Below, one piece after another: positions 43,982-53,942 of a stretch of DNA of 64,000 nt; positions within the stretch are counted from its first letter, which is position 1, and each line of letters begins with the position of its first letter. A program made the position numbers and the translations under genes. The stretch lies in NCBI RefSeq assembly GCF_901709675.1, contig NC_051088.1, forward strand, positions 22,665,193 to 22,729,192, written 5' to 3'. Origin of the DNA: Syngnathus acus (Eukaryota > Chordata > Actinopteri > Syngnathiformes > Syngnathidae). The notes below the pieces were generated by a model, which searched no databases, was not told the origin of the DNA, and saw only the letters and a program-made list of their open reading frames with translations.

Positions 43982-46900
43982 ATGTCTGGGGATGAAGAAA
44001 ATACGGAGCAGACGGTCGCCGATGACTTGGTGGTGACCAAGTATAAGATGGCAGCCGAGATCGCCAACCGTAAGTGGTTCAGGAACGTGACAGCAGCTCA
44101 CCTCCCGAATGTTCGAGCTTCACGTTAGCTAGCTGAGGCATGCAGACAGTCGACCACCACCCGTGTGTGGCCGGCCGGCAGCTGCAGCTGTTGACGCGCA
44201 ACAAATGTGCTAAGCTCAAAGTGGCCCCAACGTCAAAACCTCCCCGAACCGGACCTCGGTCCGTATTATTTGGCTAGAACTTGTCTAACGTGGCGAGTCG
44301 TTTATCGCCATGCTGTTGTCCTCATTAGCAGCGGTTAGCTTGGCTGCTAAATGGCTGAGTAACGCAAGCTAGGTACTGCTAACTGATAACGTCGACAAAG
44401 TATACTGATACAAATGTGTACGCGCAAAGACATTTTTAAAAAGGTGTTATATAACGAAATATATAGTTAAAGACGTCAACGGGAGCCTCTCGTGATGAGT
44501 GGATGAGCCAATTGCGCTCATTTGTGTTTTTAAAACTACTCAAATCGTTTCTGCACGCTGCACTGCACAGACTAAGAAAAAAAAAAGAGAAATATGACTC
44601 ACCGCATACGTTTTTATAACACTAGCTCCTGTGCAAGGCCTTGAAATACAAGTGGGGAAAAATGTTGCGGTAATGTGTTTCGAACTTCAACCACAATGCA
44701 TGTCAACAAACGTTTGCACGTGCATTTCAGCTGCACAAGTCAATTTAAATTTATAATCGAGTACTTCCAATCGACCTGGTCGGAAAGTCCGTATCATAGT
44801 TATTGGATCAACCCTTTTGTCGGCAATTATTGTAGCGAACATAGCGTGTTTGTGTTTCAAATAAGCTATATTTAATGACACGAATTCAGAGAAAAATATC
44901 TTAAATTACTTTCTTGATGATATGTTTTAGAATTAGTCTTCATTCTTAATTCACACTTGTCATAATAACAGGTTGTGGGTTGCCCAACTCATTGACAAAT
45001 ATCAGAATGCCCCACTTTCCACCATTAAATGGCCGCGCCTTTTTGTCAATATTGCAGAGGCCCTGAAGATAGTGGTTGAGACGGCCATGTCTGGCGTTTC
45101 CGTGCTCAGCCTGTGTGAAAAAGGAGACGCCTTCATCTTAACAGAAAGTGGAAAGATCTTCAAGAAGGAGAAGGACATGAAGAAAGGTGCGCTGTTTGAG
45201 TGTCCCTCCCCGTTACGTTGTCATCAAATTCAAACGCTTGTTCTCCCCTCCCAGGCATCGCCTTCCCGACATGCGTGTCAGTGAATAACTGCGTGTGCCA
45301 TCACTCTCCGCTCAAGAGTGACCCCGATGTGGCCCTTAAGGACGGGGACCTTGTCAAAGTGTGAGCAAAAGTTTAAACTGCACGCAGCAGAGGTGTTAGC
45401 ATGTTGCTCACTCTTTCCTGTCTTGTTTAGTGATCTTGGCGTGCACGTGGATGGCTTCATTGCCAACGTGGCTCACAGCTTTGTTGTCGGTGTGACCAAG
45501 GTAAAGGGAGAAAAATAAAAAAGTTCAATTTAGTTGAGCTGGCGCTTCTCACACGGCGCCCACCCGTGTCCGCAGGAAAAGCCCCTGACGGGTCGCAAGG
45601 CCGACGCCATCGTGGCAGCTCACCTGTGCGCCGAGGCTGCCCTGCGGCTCGTCAAGCCGGGAAACCAGGTGACATTCTCGCGCCATCGCCGTGGCGCACG
45701 CTCGTTCCAATCGCTCGTTTGTACCTCCCTCTCAGAACGCGCAAGTGACAGAAGCGTGGAACAAGATCGCCAAGTCGTTCAAGTGCACGCCGATCGAAGG
45801 TGAGTGTCTTCTCGTCCGGCTGTGCGGTCGGCGCGCCTAATTGGACACGCTTGTTCATAGGCCTGCTGTCCCATCAGCTGAAACAACACGTCATCGATGG
45901 AGACAAAACCATCATCCAAAACCCGACGGACCAACAAAGGTGCACTGAGCAAGGAGATATGCCGCGACTCGAATTTTAGGATTGTGATATCTGCTAGCTA
46001 GCGCAGCGGTGCGAACTGGGTTTTCGCTCCCTCCTCGTTTTGTAACCAAAGTAAGCCTCACTGGAGGTTTGAAAGAAGATGGCGCAGCCCGCTGCTTTAT
46101 CTTCCAAAAACACCAAACCGTTCCGCAGAAGTGACAATTCCATATTGACCTCACTTTGCGCTCGCAGGAAGGACCACGAAAAGGCCGACTTTGAGGTGCA
46201 TGAAGTGTACGCGGTGGATGTGCTCGTCAGCACAGGCGAGGGGAAGGTGAGACCAAAAAAAATGTCTCAATTTGTGAGCGGCAAGCACGCATCATCAAAT
46301 GGAGCCAAACGCTGCTTTGTGTCGCGAACCAGGCAAAGGACGGCGGTCTGAGGACCACCGTTTACAAACGAGACCCCAACAAAGTGTACGGATTAAAGAT
46401 GAAGACCTCTCGGACCTTCTTCAGCGAGATGGAGAGACGCTTTGATAAAATGGCTTTTACGCTGAGGTATTACGTTCTTTTTTTTATCCAATAGAACAAC
46501 ATTTAAAGTGTTTCTAATTAAAAAGTAGAGATGGAAGATGTCGCATTGTGGCGAGCCCAAAGGAATGCAGAACGTGAATCAAAACACATAATTCGATAGA
46601 ATGTGAACCAATGGAACAGCTTCTGCATTGGCCCATTTCTGCCACCAGGTGGCAGTACGACCCACAGGAATAAGAGCAAACTGCAGAAATATTTCTCAAT
46701 TCCTCTGCTGATGAAAGAATGCTTGATGGTATGCATGCTGATGCAGCGTTTGTGTTCAAACAAAGCGGCAAATGCCAAACCCGACGACTTTTGATTTTTT
46801 TCCAGAGCGTTTGAGGACGAAGGCAAGGCCAGGCTGGGTGTGGTGGAGTGCGCCAAGCACGAGCTGCTGCAGCCCTTCAATGTTCTCCAGGAGAAGGAAG

Positions 46901-47434
46901 GTGAGCTTCCGCCTCACTCGCTCGCTCGCAGGCCCGACCCGAGCTGAGCCGAGCTCATTTTGTGTGCAGGGGAGTTTGTTGCTCAATTCAAGTTCACCGT
47001 GCTGCTCATGGCCAACGGACCACTGCGAATCACAAACAGCCTCTACGAACCCGAAATGTACAAGTCGGAGAACGAGGTGGAGGACGTCGAGTTGAAGGTG
47101 AGAAGCGTTTGACGAATGGGACTCCGCTGCCAGAGAAAAAAACCTCGTCTGACTAATGGACCCTCCAAAGGCTGGCTTGGCACTCGCAAAGCCGTCAACA
47201 ATGTTGATCTACGGTGTCCTGCTCTTGGGAGCTTATCAAAGTCATTTTCATTTTTTTACAGGCTTTGCTTCAAAGCTCAACCAGTCGTAAGACGCAGAAG
47301 AAAAAGAAAAAGAAGGTGAGTTCCGTCATTTGGGAATTGCCGTTGCTTGCTGCGCCTCTCAATTTGATCTTTTCATCAAGGCCACAAAGACGCTGGAGAA
47401 CGCAACAGGACAGTCGACGGAAGGCGCGGAATAA
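43982..47434 (+). CDS. pa2g4: Proliferation-associated protein 2G4 (ErbB3-binding protein 1)
   Basis: Methionine-aminopeptidase-fold protein without peptidase activity. It binds RNA and ribosomes near the tunnel exit and was first found as a partner of the ErbB3 cytoplasmic region. Thirteen exons: 43982-44069, 45058-45186, 45255-45360, 45431-45500, 45576-45668, 45736-45799, 45861-45939, 46168-46246, 46333-46466, 46806-46900, 46970-47097, 47262-47315, 47381-47434; 390 residues in frame (human 394). Signatures: [74 protein letters not shown], and [20 protein letters not shown] poly-Lys tract in exon 12 (KTQKKKKKK) is the nucleolar/RNA-binding tail. It directly follows erbb3 in tandem, as in human. 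Confidence 0.97.
46640..46656 (+). promoter_or_regulatory. CTCF-like motif in pa2g4 intron 9
   Basis: TGCCACCAGGTGGCAGT contains CCACCAGGTGGCA, a full match to the CTCF core CCASYAGRKGGCR. The sequence is also nearly palindromic (CTGCCACC/GGTGGCAG), so E-box-type factors are an alternative. Confidence 0.4.
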
Positions 47435-48724
47435 ATCTGAGCAACGTGTGACATCGCCGAAGAACAGACGTCGTATTCGCTTCTGTCCCCGTTGTCGGAG
47501 GCCCTTGTGGCAAGGTGGCACCTCTGGAATCCAACACATGTCAGTCTGGGATGAGGCTGCTCTTAAATTGATAGATTTTTAACAAACACACACACACACA
47601 CACACACTGAGTAACTCTTAATTGTCCTTGAAAGAGAATTTGCCATTCGGAGCAAAATCTCACAGGAGCGTTTAACCGGTTGACTTTGAGCCTCATCCCA
47701 TTTTGCCACATGAAAAGATATCGTTGAATAAAATTGACTTTGAGCGACATGTCAAGGATGCTCAAAATAGTGTCATTGAGGCACGGCAAGGAAACGGAAC
47801 TTGAATTTGGGTGCTCACAATGTTGTCAGAATCTTAAATCCCGATGGCTCGAGTTACACTTATGACACCAGCGGTCGGCGTATTGCGCCACCGCGACTTT
47901 GTATACACGTCAAGGTGTCAGGGATACTTGTTGGACGATAGCGAGCGCAAGGAGAATCAATTGAACCGATTCTTCTCAACTTTGCACGTTTCAACCTGTT
48001 AGCGGTCCCGCATTCAAATGGTGTGCCTCCTGCAGGTCTGACAGTCTGTGTTTACATAAGACCTCCAATGATGGTTGCTTTTGTATAACCAAACCTCACT
48101 TTTAAAGGCTATTTTTAGAATCATTAAAGAGACATGCGACATCATTTGTGAATGTTTTCTTTTGGACTGTGCGGGTCATCGTTTTAAACAGCGTAAGAAT
48201 ACAAGAACATAAAAGCCTTTTTTAAATATCAAATCTGGCCATTTAATCCATGTTAATTTTAAATAACTAGCATTGCTTTTTTTTTTTTTTTTTTTAGATT
48301 TTTGGTGTATTCGTCTGAATGTAACAGGGACAAACTCATACGTGAAAGATTTTGAAAGCTGTTTTCACAGCTATACGTATTTGTATTGTGATTAAAATTA
48401 TTGCTAAATTCATTCTCTGGGTCTATTAACTAATTCAGAGAGCCCATCATCGTATTTAGAAATTATGGAACATTTATTTGACAGTGTTAGCACCTACTCG
48501 CTGTCGTAAATCCTTTAAATTGTAATTGATGCATAATATCTGAAGAGGGCAGTAGGATGCTAAATCATCGCCTACATTGTCAGAAATATAAACGAAGAAG
48601 AACGCTAACCGGAAATGCAGCGGCAGCCATCATGCGTTGCCATTTGCTAAAGCGCGACTAAAAAACGCGAATGTAGACTCTTGTCTTTGGTGTTTGTACA
48701 CTATTTTCTATCTCCACAAAGAAA
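47435..48724. other. pa2g4 3'UTR and THAP-gene upstream region
   Basis: Contains a short AC repeat (47582-47608), a poly(A) signal for pa2g4 at 47727-47732, and AT-rich DNA. Near 48608-48630 an ETS-type motif (ACCGGAAATG) is followed by GCAGCCATC (YY1-like), about 100 bp before the next start codon: a likely promoter. No coding exon recognised. Confidence 0.55.
47727..47732 (+). terminator. Poly(A) signal, pa2g4
   Basis: AATAAA about 290 bp after the pa2g4 stop codon. Confidence 0.5.
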
Positions 48725-50184
48725 ATGCCACAGTGTGTAGCATACGATTGTTCCAATAAGTCTGGGAGAAGCTCTACATGCACATTTCATCGGTAAGAAT
48801 TGGATTATAAATGCTGCTTTTTTTCCATGTATATTCTTCTATTCAAATCAGCTTATTGTAAAAGAAATCAAACGCGTGGGATAGATATGTGGAGGCGAGC
48901 TTATGATTGTGCATAATAGAAAGAGAAAATGATGGCAACTGTGCAGGTGATCATAATGGCCGTTTCTCAATGTGAAGAACGCAGAGTATGGCCTCGTAAA
49001 CTCGCCAAGTGACGTCTTCCCGAGAACGTTCTTCCGAAGAACGCCCATCAATTTGTAAATATGAACGCTTATGTGTTTCTAACACATCATTGGTCCAAGC
49101 TTCCATCACGCCCGCTACCCTCGTAAGGATGAGCAGTGCAGATATTTTGGCCGCGACTGATGACGTTTCCAAGATCGCAGAACGCAAATTGAGAAACTGC
49201 GGATGTCAGAAAGTACTGTGATGTGAGGGAAAATGTAGTACTCATAATACTAGAGTTTACTGTACATAAGTTCAAAAGTAGTCATTTAGATGGAAAATGG
49301 AATCTTATTCACGGAGTGGGTGTGAAATAAGCAAGAGTTGCTGATTAAAGGGGGGTGTCATGGTTCGTTTGTTCATTTAGAAGGAAAGAATGTTATGATG
49401 ACGCAGCAATGGTAGATCATTATTTGATTGAACAGATTCCCGAAGGATGAAAAAATGTGCAGAGAGTGGGTCCAAGCGTTGAGGAGGAAGAACTTCACGG
49501 CGACGCCCGGTGTCACATTGCTCTGTAGCGACCATTTCCTGGAAGCCGACTTTGACCGAAGTGGCCAGACGACTCGGCTCAAGCAAGGCGTCATACCGAG
49601 CGTCTTTAAATTTCCTCTATGGCTGCAAAAGGTTGGTGGGGACCCGACGCCGTTTCTCCGCTCCTTACTAGTCCATTTAGTAGTCAGCAGAAGTGTCAAA
49701 GAAAGATTCTTTGATAAGGATCTTCACATTTGCCATTGACATTTTCTTTTTCATCCAAATGCATACTCAATTTCTTTCCGCATGTAATTTGACACTTTTT
49801 TTTCAACAGAAACTGAAGGTGCGGAAAGCCGACAAACCCATTTCGCCCGAACCCCAACCGGACTCGAAAGCCGCCGCGGTGTCGGCGACGCGACTTTCCG
49901 CGCCGGATCACAACTACTGCCTTGACCCCGACCCCCGAAAGGTGAAGCGCAAGCTGGACAGCGCCCAAGACACCATCAGAAGCCTTCAGAGAAAAATGAA
50001 GGTTTCTCATCAGAAAACGCGACGTTTGAGGAGAAGGGTGGAGAGCTTGACGAGCATTTTGAAAGACCTGAAGAGCAACGGCAAGGTTTCGGCCGATAGC
50101 GCCCAGATTCTGGCTTCGACCTTTCTGGAGTCCTTCACACTCTCCTTAATTGAGGAGTCGACCGACGGCCAATTGCCGACTTGA
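48725..50184 (+). CDS. THAP-domain DNA-binding protein (THAP6-like)
   Basis: Exons 48725-48792, 49436-49631 and 49810-50184 join in phase to 212 residues. The N-terminus is a THAP zinc finger of the C2CH type: Cys4, Cys9, Cys53 and His56, with the conserved Trp34 and an IPSVF box (residues 76-80) in place of AVPTIF. The last exon encodes a basic, heptad-like segment (RKVKRKLDSAQDTIRSLQRK through LRRRVESLTSILKDLK), probably a coiled coil, and a short acidic end. THAP domains derive from P-element-type transposases and bind DNA. The layout (THAP, Pro-rich linker, KRKLD coiled coil) resembles THAP6-like fish proteins, but I cannot fix the orthologue. No THAP gene lies between PA2G4 and RPL41 in human. 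The promoter candidate upstream suggests an expressed gene. Confidence 0.85.
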
Positions 50185-51122
50185 CTCGAGACAGCTTGCG
50201 CCGGATTCCTCGCTTGGTGGCATGCAAAAATTGTTGTTCACTGCTGCTTTCAGTTTTATAAGCTGTGAGATGTACTCAAACTCACAAAAGGCACAATAAT
50301 AGACTTTCAAATGTAAACAGAATGACTTGTCATGTCATTGAATTCAAGTCAAACTAAGTCTCATGGATGCCAAGTCAGCTTGAGTCAAGATTTTGTCGTA
50401 AAAATAGCAACTTAACCCGGGTCAAGTTGATCCGTTTGGAAGATGTAGAAATTAATAAATTCAACTTTGTCTCCTAGCCTGTTTTTCATGTTAGTTTTTT
50501 TTAAATATACACAAAAAATGCATCATGTTATGTTGTTGTTGTTGCTTTTTTTTTTTCGAGGTCCCATGAACGTTGTTTGGAAACCAACATAGTTATTAAG
50601 TCAACTTGAGTCCAAGTCATGAGATTGGAGTTGTTTGGATGCAATGGGGAACAAAGGAAGTTCATACTTTACAAATTTGAAAGCATTTACATCCTGCTAA
50701 ATTCCTGATATTAATCTGATCTGGATTTTCTTTTTCCACAGAACATCATTGGCCATAAAAATAATGTAATTTTGGCACTGCTACATTTGATTATAGCACT
50801 TTAAATGTTTATATGAGGTCCCTAATTAACACATTTTGATAATATCAAACACGTCATGCAATACGTCATGTATTCATCTGTCTTTGTTGCGCTCTAATGA
50901 TTAAACTCAACTATCAGAAACGCTGGACTCGTTTTCCCAGGATGCACCGCTCCTCAGTGACGTTTCAGGCTACTACCAATGACGCGTCTTTATGACGTCA
51001 ATCCCGAGACCGCTTTTCTTTGAACGGTACGTACAATCATATATTGACGCCATAATCCGAGTCAATCCGCTCGGTGTGAATATAATTTGACTAATATTTC
51101 ATCTGTATCCGACACTTTTCAG
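50185..51122. other. THAP-gene 3' side and rpl41 promoter
   Basis: AT-rich 3' DNA with AATAAA at 50454-50459 (possible THAP-gene poly(A) signal), then the rpl41 promoter at 50940-51026 and the first rpl41 intron. No other gene is seen. Confidence 0.6.
50940..51026 (+). promoter_or_regulatory. rpl41 promoter with CRE and 5'TOP-like start
   Basis: A perfect CRE palindrome TGACGTCA (50993-51000) lies just upstream of a pyrimidine tract CTTTTCTTT (51013-51021), which resembles the 5'TOP start of ribosomal-protein mRNAs. A donor (ACG|GTACGT, exon end 51026) follows and the next acceptor is at 51122, giving a short noncoding first exon. Confidence 0.6.
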
Positions 51123-51137
51123 ACTGACCCGTTCGCT

Positions 51138-51509
51138 ATGCGAGCCAAGGTATGTGTCCCCACACTTCTATATGATGAAATGACTTTCTTCGTGGCGCTA
51201 ACGCTTGTTAGCTAGCTCGCTACCAAAATGCGTTTACAACAGAATATATAGCAAAGTGTTTGTAAAATGTTGCGGATTGTTATCGTAATTTAATGGGAAT
51301 CAATGCTGCCTGCATTTATACGTAGCCAATTTTGACATCTGCAAATGTTTTCCTACTCCGCAGTGGAGAAAGAAGCGCATGCGCAGGTGAGCATTTTTTT
51401 TACTCTTGTTGTCATGCTTGTTGTTTGTTCACTTCAAAACGCCTCAATCATGAATTAATCCTGTAGACTGAAGCGCAAAAGGAGAAAGATGAGACAGAGG
51501 TCCAAGTGA
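51138..51509 (+). CDS. rpl41: 60S ribosomal protein L41 (25 residues)
   Basis: One of the smallest eukaryotic proteins and a component of the ribosome (eL41). Coding exons 51138-51149 (12 nt), 51364-51386 (23 nt) and 51467-51509 join to [20 protein letters not shown] followed by RQRSK, the invariant vertebrate RPL41 sequence. It is far too short and split to appear as an open reading frame. Introns are 214 and 80 bp. A noncoding first exon with a 5'TOP-like start lies upstream. Position between pa2g4 and esyt1 matches human PA2G4-RPL41-(ZC3H10)-ESYT1. Confidence 0.98.
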
Positions 51510-51744
51510 GATGATCCCGAATTCAGGCACTTGCCCATTTTTCGATCGATCGATCGACGGACGGATGGAGAATGCAGCAGGAGTGTCTCGTGGAAGTCTT
51601 AACATCTAAAAGCGTGTCCTCAACACAACGAGTTGACGCCTGCAGGTTGATGATGGACTTTTCCTCTGGATTTTCTGGACTCTCATCCTGGACTTTCTGG
51701 TCTTTCAACTTTGCTTCATTGTTCAACCTTTTGTTTTTATGTTA

Positions 51745-51750
51745 AATAAA
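51745..51750 (+). terminator. Poly(A) signal, rpl41
   Basis: AATAAA about 235 bp after the rpl41 stop codon. Confidence 0.65.
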
Positions 51751-52934
51751 GGTTTGGGTGTAGAAACTGTTGCTTGTGTTTGTACTACATTTTAGTCTTT
51801 TCTTTCCCCCAGTGCTACTTCAGATGTCATTCGGTGCAAACAAACAAAACGATTGATAATGGTAAGTTAAATAAACTGCATATTTGCAATTAAATAATAA
51901 TTATCTGTTGCTATATTTTAGCACTTCAACAGAATTAATCAAGGGGGGGTTGCTACCCTTAACTTTAGTTGTCTGTTATTCTTCATCACCTTAACCCTGC
52001 AATGAAACTGCAGCTAAAATGACCAACGAATGCTAATTGGTCCATGTCAGAATAGTTATTTTCCAAATCTATGAAGATGTTTAGCTTTTTGAGCAGCATC
52101 CAGGTCAGTGATTTATTTTAGACGAATGGCAGCCTTTGACAAATATTCAACGCAATGTCCTCCTGACCATTCCAAAGTTTAATCCAGTTTCTCTCTAGCT
52201 CTTAATCACAGACGAGTCTCAAAAGAGCTTCACATGCCCTTATTTGGCAATATTAACAATATCCCATGATCTTGACTCATAGGAGGGCAAGGAAAATAAT
52301 AAAAAAGCAGGAGAAATAAGCAACCTTGTGTAGGGGTCATCGATGGAGGAGTCAACCATTCCCGACTTGGCAACATTTTGCACATATGCGAAGCAGTTTC
52401 AGTGTCCCAAACACTTTGCAGCTTTCTGCAGGGCACATTTTTAGGGAGGAAAAAAAGATCTGATGTTATCCACATCGCATGACTTGCATAGCGGTGGGAA
52501 TGTCGCAACATTTGCTTTGGAGTTTCTTTGCCAGTCACTGGGCACTTAGAACGCGGAACCTTTGGAATGCGAGGCAGAAAAGCAAACCATTATGGCCACC
52601 GTGCTGCCTGGTTATAATGTCCTAAGTCAACAATGATGCAAAAGACCCGTGACTGCAGCTTGTGTTTCTCGTGTCTGTGAGGTTCTTCATGTTGCTCAGC
52701 TGACCCCCCCCTGAACCATGTGACTTTGTTCAACTTTCACCAGAGGCCCTCGATCGCATTTAAATGATGCAGCAAAATCTGGAAGTCATCGCTCCATGCT
52801 TGTTTTACATTTCAAACACGCTTATTTAATTGGAATCCTTTGTCACAGCAATAGCACGCACACTTTTTGTGTTTTCCCACAACTTAATGTATGCTTATTT
52901 CAATTAGTTTCATAATGTCTTCTGAATGCTATTA

Positions 52935-53003
52935 TTAGATTCTAAAGCGTCTTTGGGTTTTTGAAAAGCGCTATACAAATTTAATGAATTATTATTATTA
53001 TTA
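52935..53003 (+). repeat. L2-like LINE/SINE tail with ATT repeat
   Basis: TAAAGCGTCTTTGGGTTTTT, GAAAAGCGCTATACAAAT, then ATT triplets. This is the usual 3' end of fish L2-clade LINEs and the SINEs that use them. Confidence 0.65.
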
Positions 53004-53041
53004 TTATTTTCAGACAAAATGATATTTTTGTCTGAAAATAA
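53004..53041. other. Perfect hairpin, 16-bp arms
   Basis: TTATTTTCAGACAAAA (53004-53019), a 6-nt loop, then TTTTGTCTGAAAATAA (53026-53041). It directly follows the L2-like tail. Confidence 0.85.
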
Positions 53042-53616
53042 AAATCTAATAAATGAATGTATGATTGTTTCTCCGAAACAATTCCAATTCCTGCAGCAAA
53101 TTAGTTCTCTCAGGCCATCACCAGGCAGGCACGCTCATGTTTGCATGAGGACTCGTCTAACTTTGAGCAAATATCACTAATTGGCTGAATCCCGGCAACC
53201 GTTGCGACTCGAGCCAGTGAAGGTCGCATCCACGTGACGTTCAACTGTTGCCATGCAGGAGCAACCCATGATGTGACATTTTGTCATCTTATGATCCAAA
53301 TGCAATTTAGCAAAGCACAATATTAAAGATTGTGAAGACATTGGTCATTTTTGTGTTCGTGCTCGTTTCGGCTCAGCTCGGCAAGCTGCCGCAGTAGATA
53401 ATCGCTTGTGCATGCAGGAAGCATGCAGCTTTCCTGTCGCTTTTGAAAAGATAACCCATCGTTGCATGGCGGCATGCATGAGGAGGGGCTCCCGGCTGTG
53501 TTATTGATAAGCATTATTTGGAAATTGGTTTACTGGCTAGGCGCGTGAGTGTTACGTTCGTGCACGAGAGTTAATCGTGGGATTTCGCCTCAATCTGCCA
53601 GCCAGCCGGCTTTGAC

Positions 53617-53682
53617 GTGAGAGAGGAGGAGAGAGCCAGAGAGAGAGAGGAGGAGAGAGAGAGAGAGCCAGAGAGAGAGACC
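53617..53682. repeat. GA-rich simple repeat
   Basis: Runs of GAGA with GAGG and CCA interruptions, in the esyt1 5' flank. Not coding. Confidence 0.85.
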
Positions 53683-53942
53683 GCCCTTAAAGCTCACTGC
53701 TGTCTGCAGAAGACACGTCCACCAAGACGCCACTTAGTCGTTTTTGGGGCTCTGCAGAATCAAGCCGACCGTGAAGTGCGGAATCTCATCATGATTTAAT
53801 CCACGCATGTGCTGCCATTAACGCGGCGCTTATGCGAGCTAACTCTTGGCGAAGGCAAAGGGGAGAAAAACAGAGAAGGGCGGGGTGAGGAGAGGAGAGC
53901 GAGCTCAAGTCAAAAGCGGAGGTCCAACGTGTCGTGCGTGCC

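Larger units (their letters stand above)
51510..53942. other. Region between rpl41 and esyt1
   Basis: Contains the rpl41 3'UTR (AATAAA 51745-51750), a LINE-L2-like tail, a 16-bp-arm hairpin at 53004-53041, GA-rich DNA at 53617-53682, and the esyt1 promoter/5'UTR. ZC3H10, located here in human, is not present as an open frame. Confidence 0.6.

Noticed and set aside
45940-46167. Possible H/ACA snoRNA in a pa2g4 intron, since human PA2G4 introns host snoRNAs
   Set aside because: I could not find a convincing H box and ACA box at the right spacing by eye.
51510-53942. ZC3H10 expected from human synteny
   Set aside because: No open frame of suitable length or CCCH finger motif is present; treated as absent from this window.
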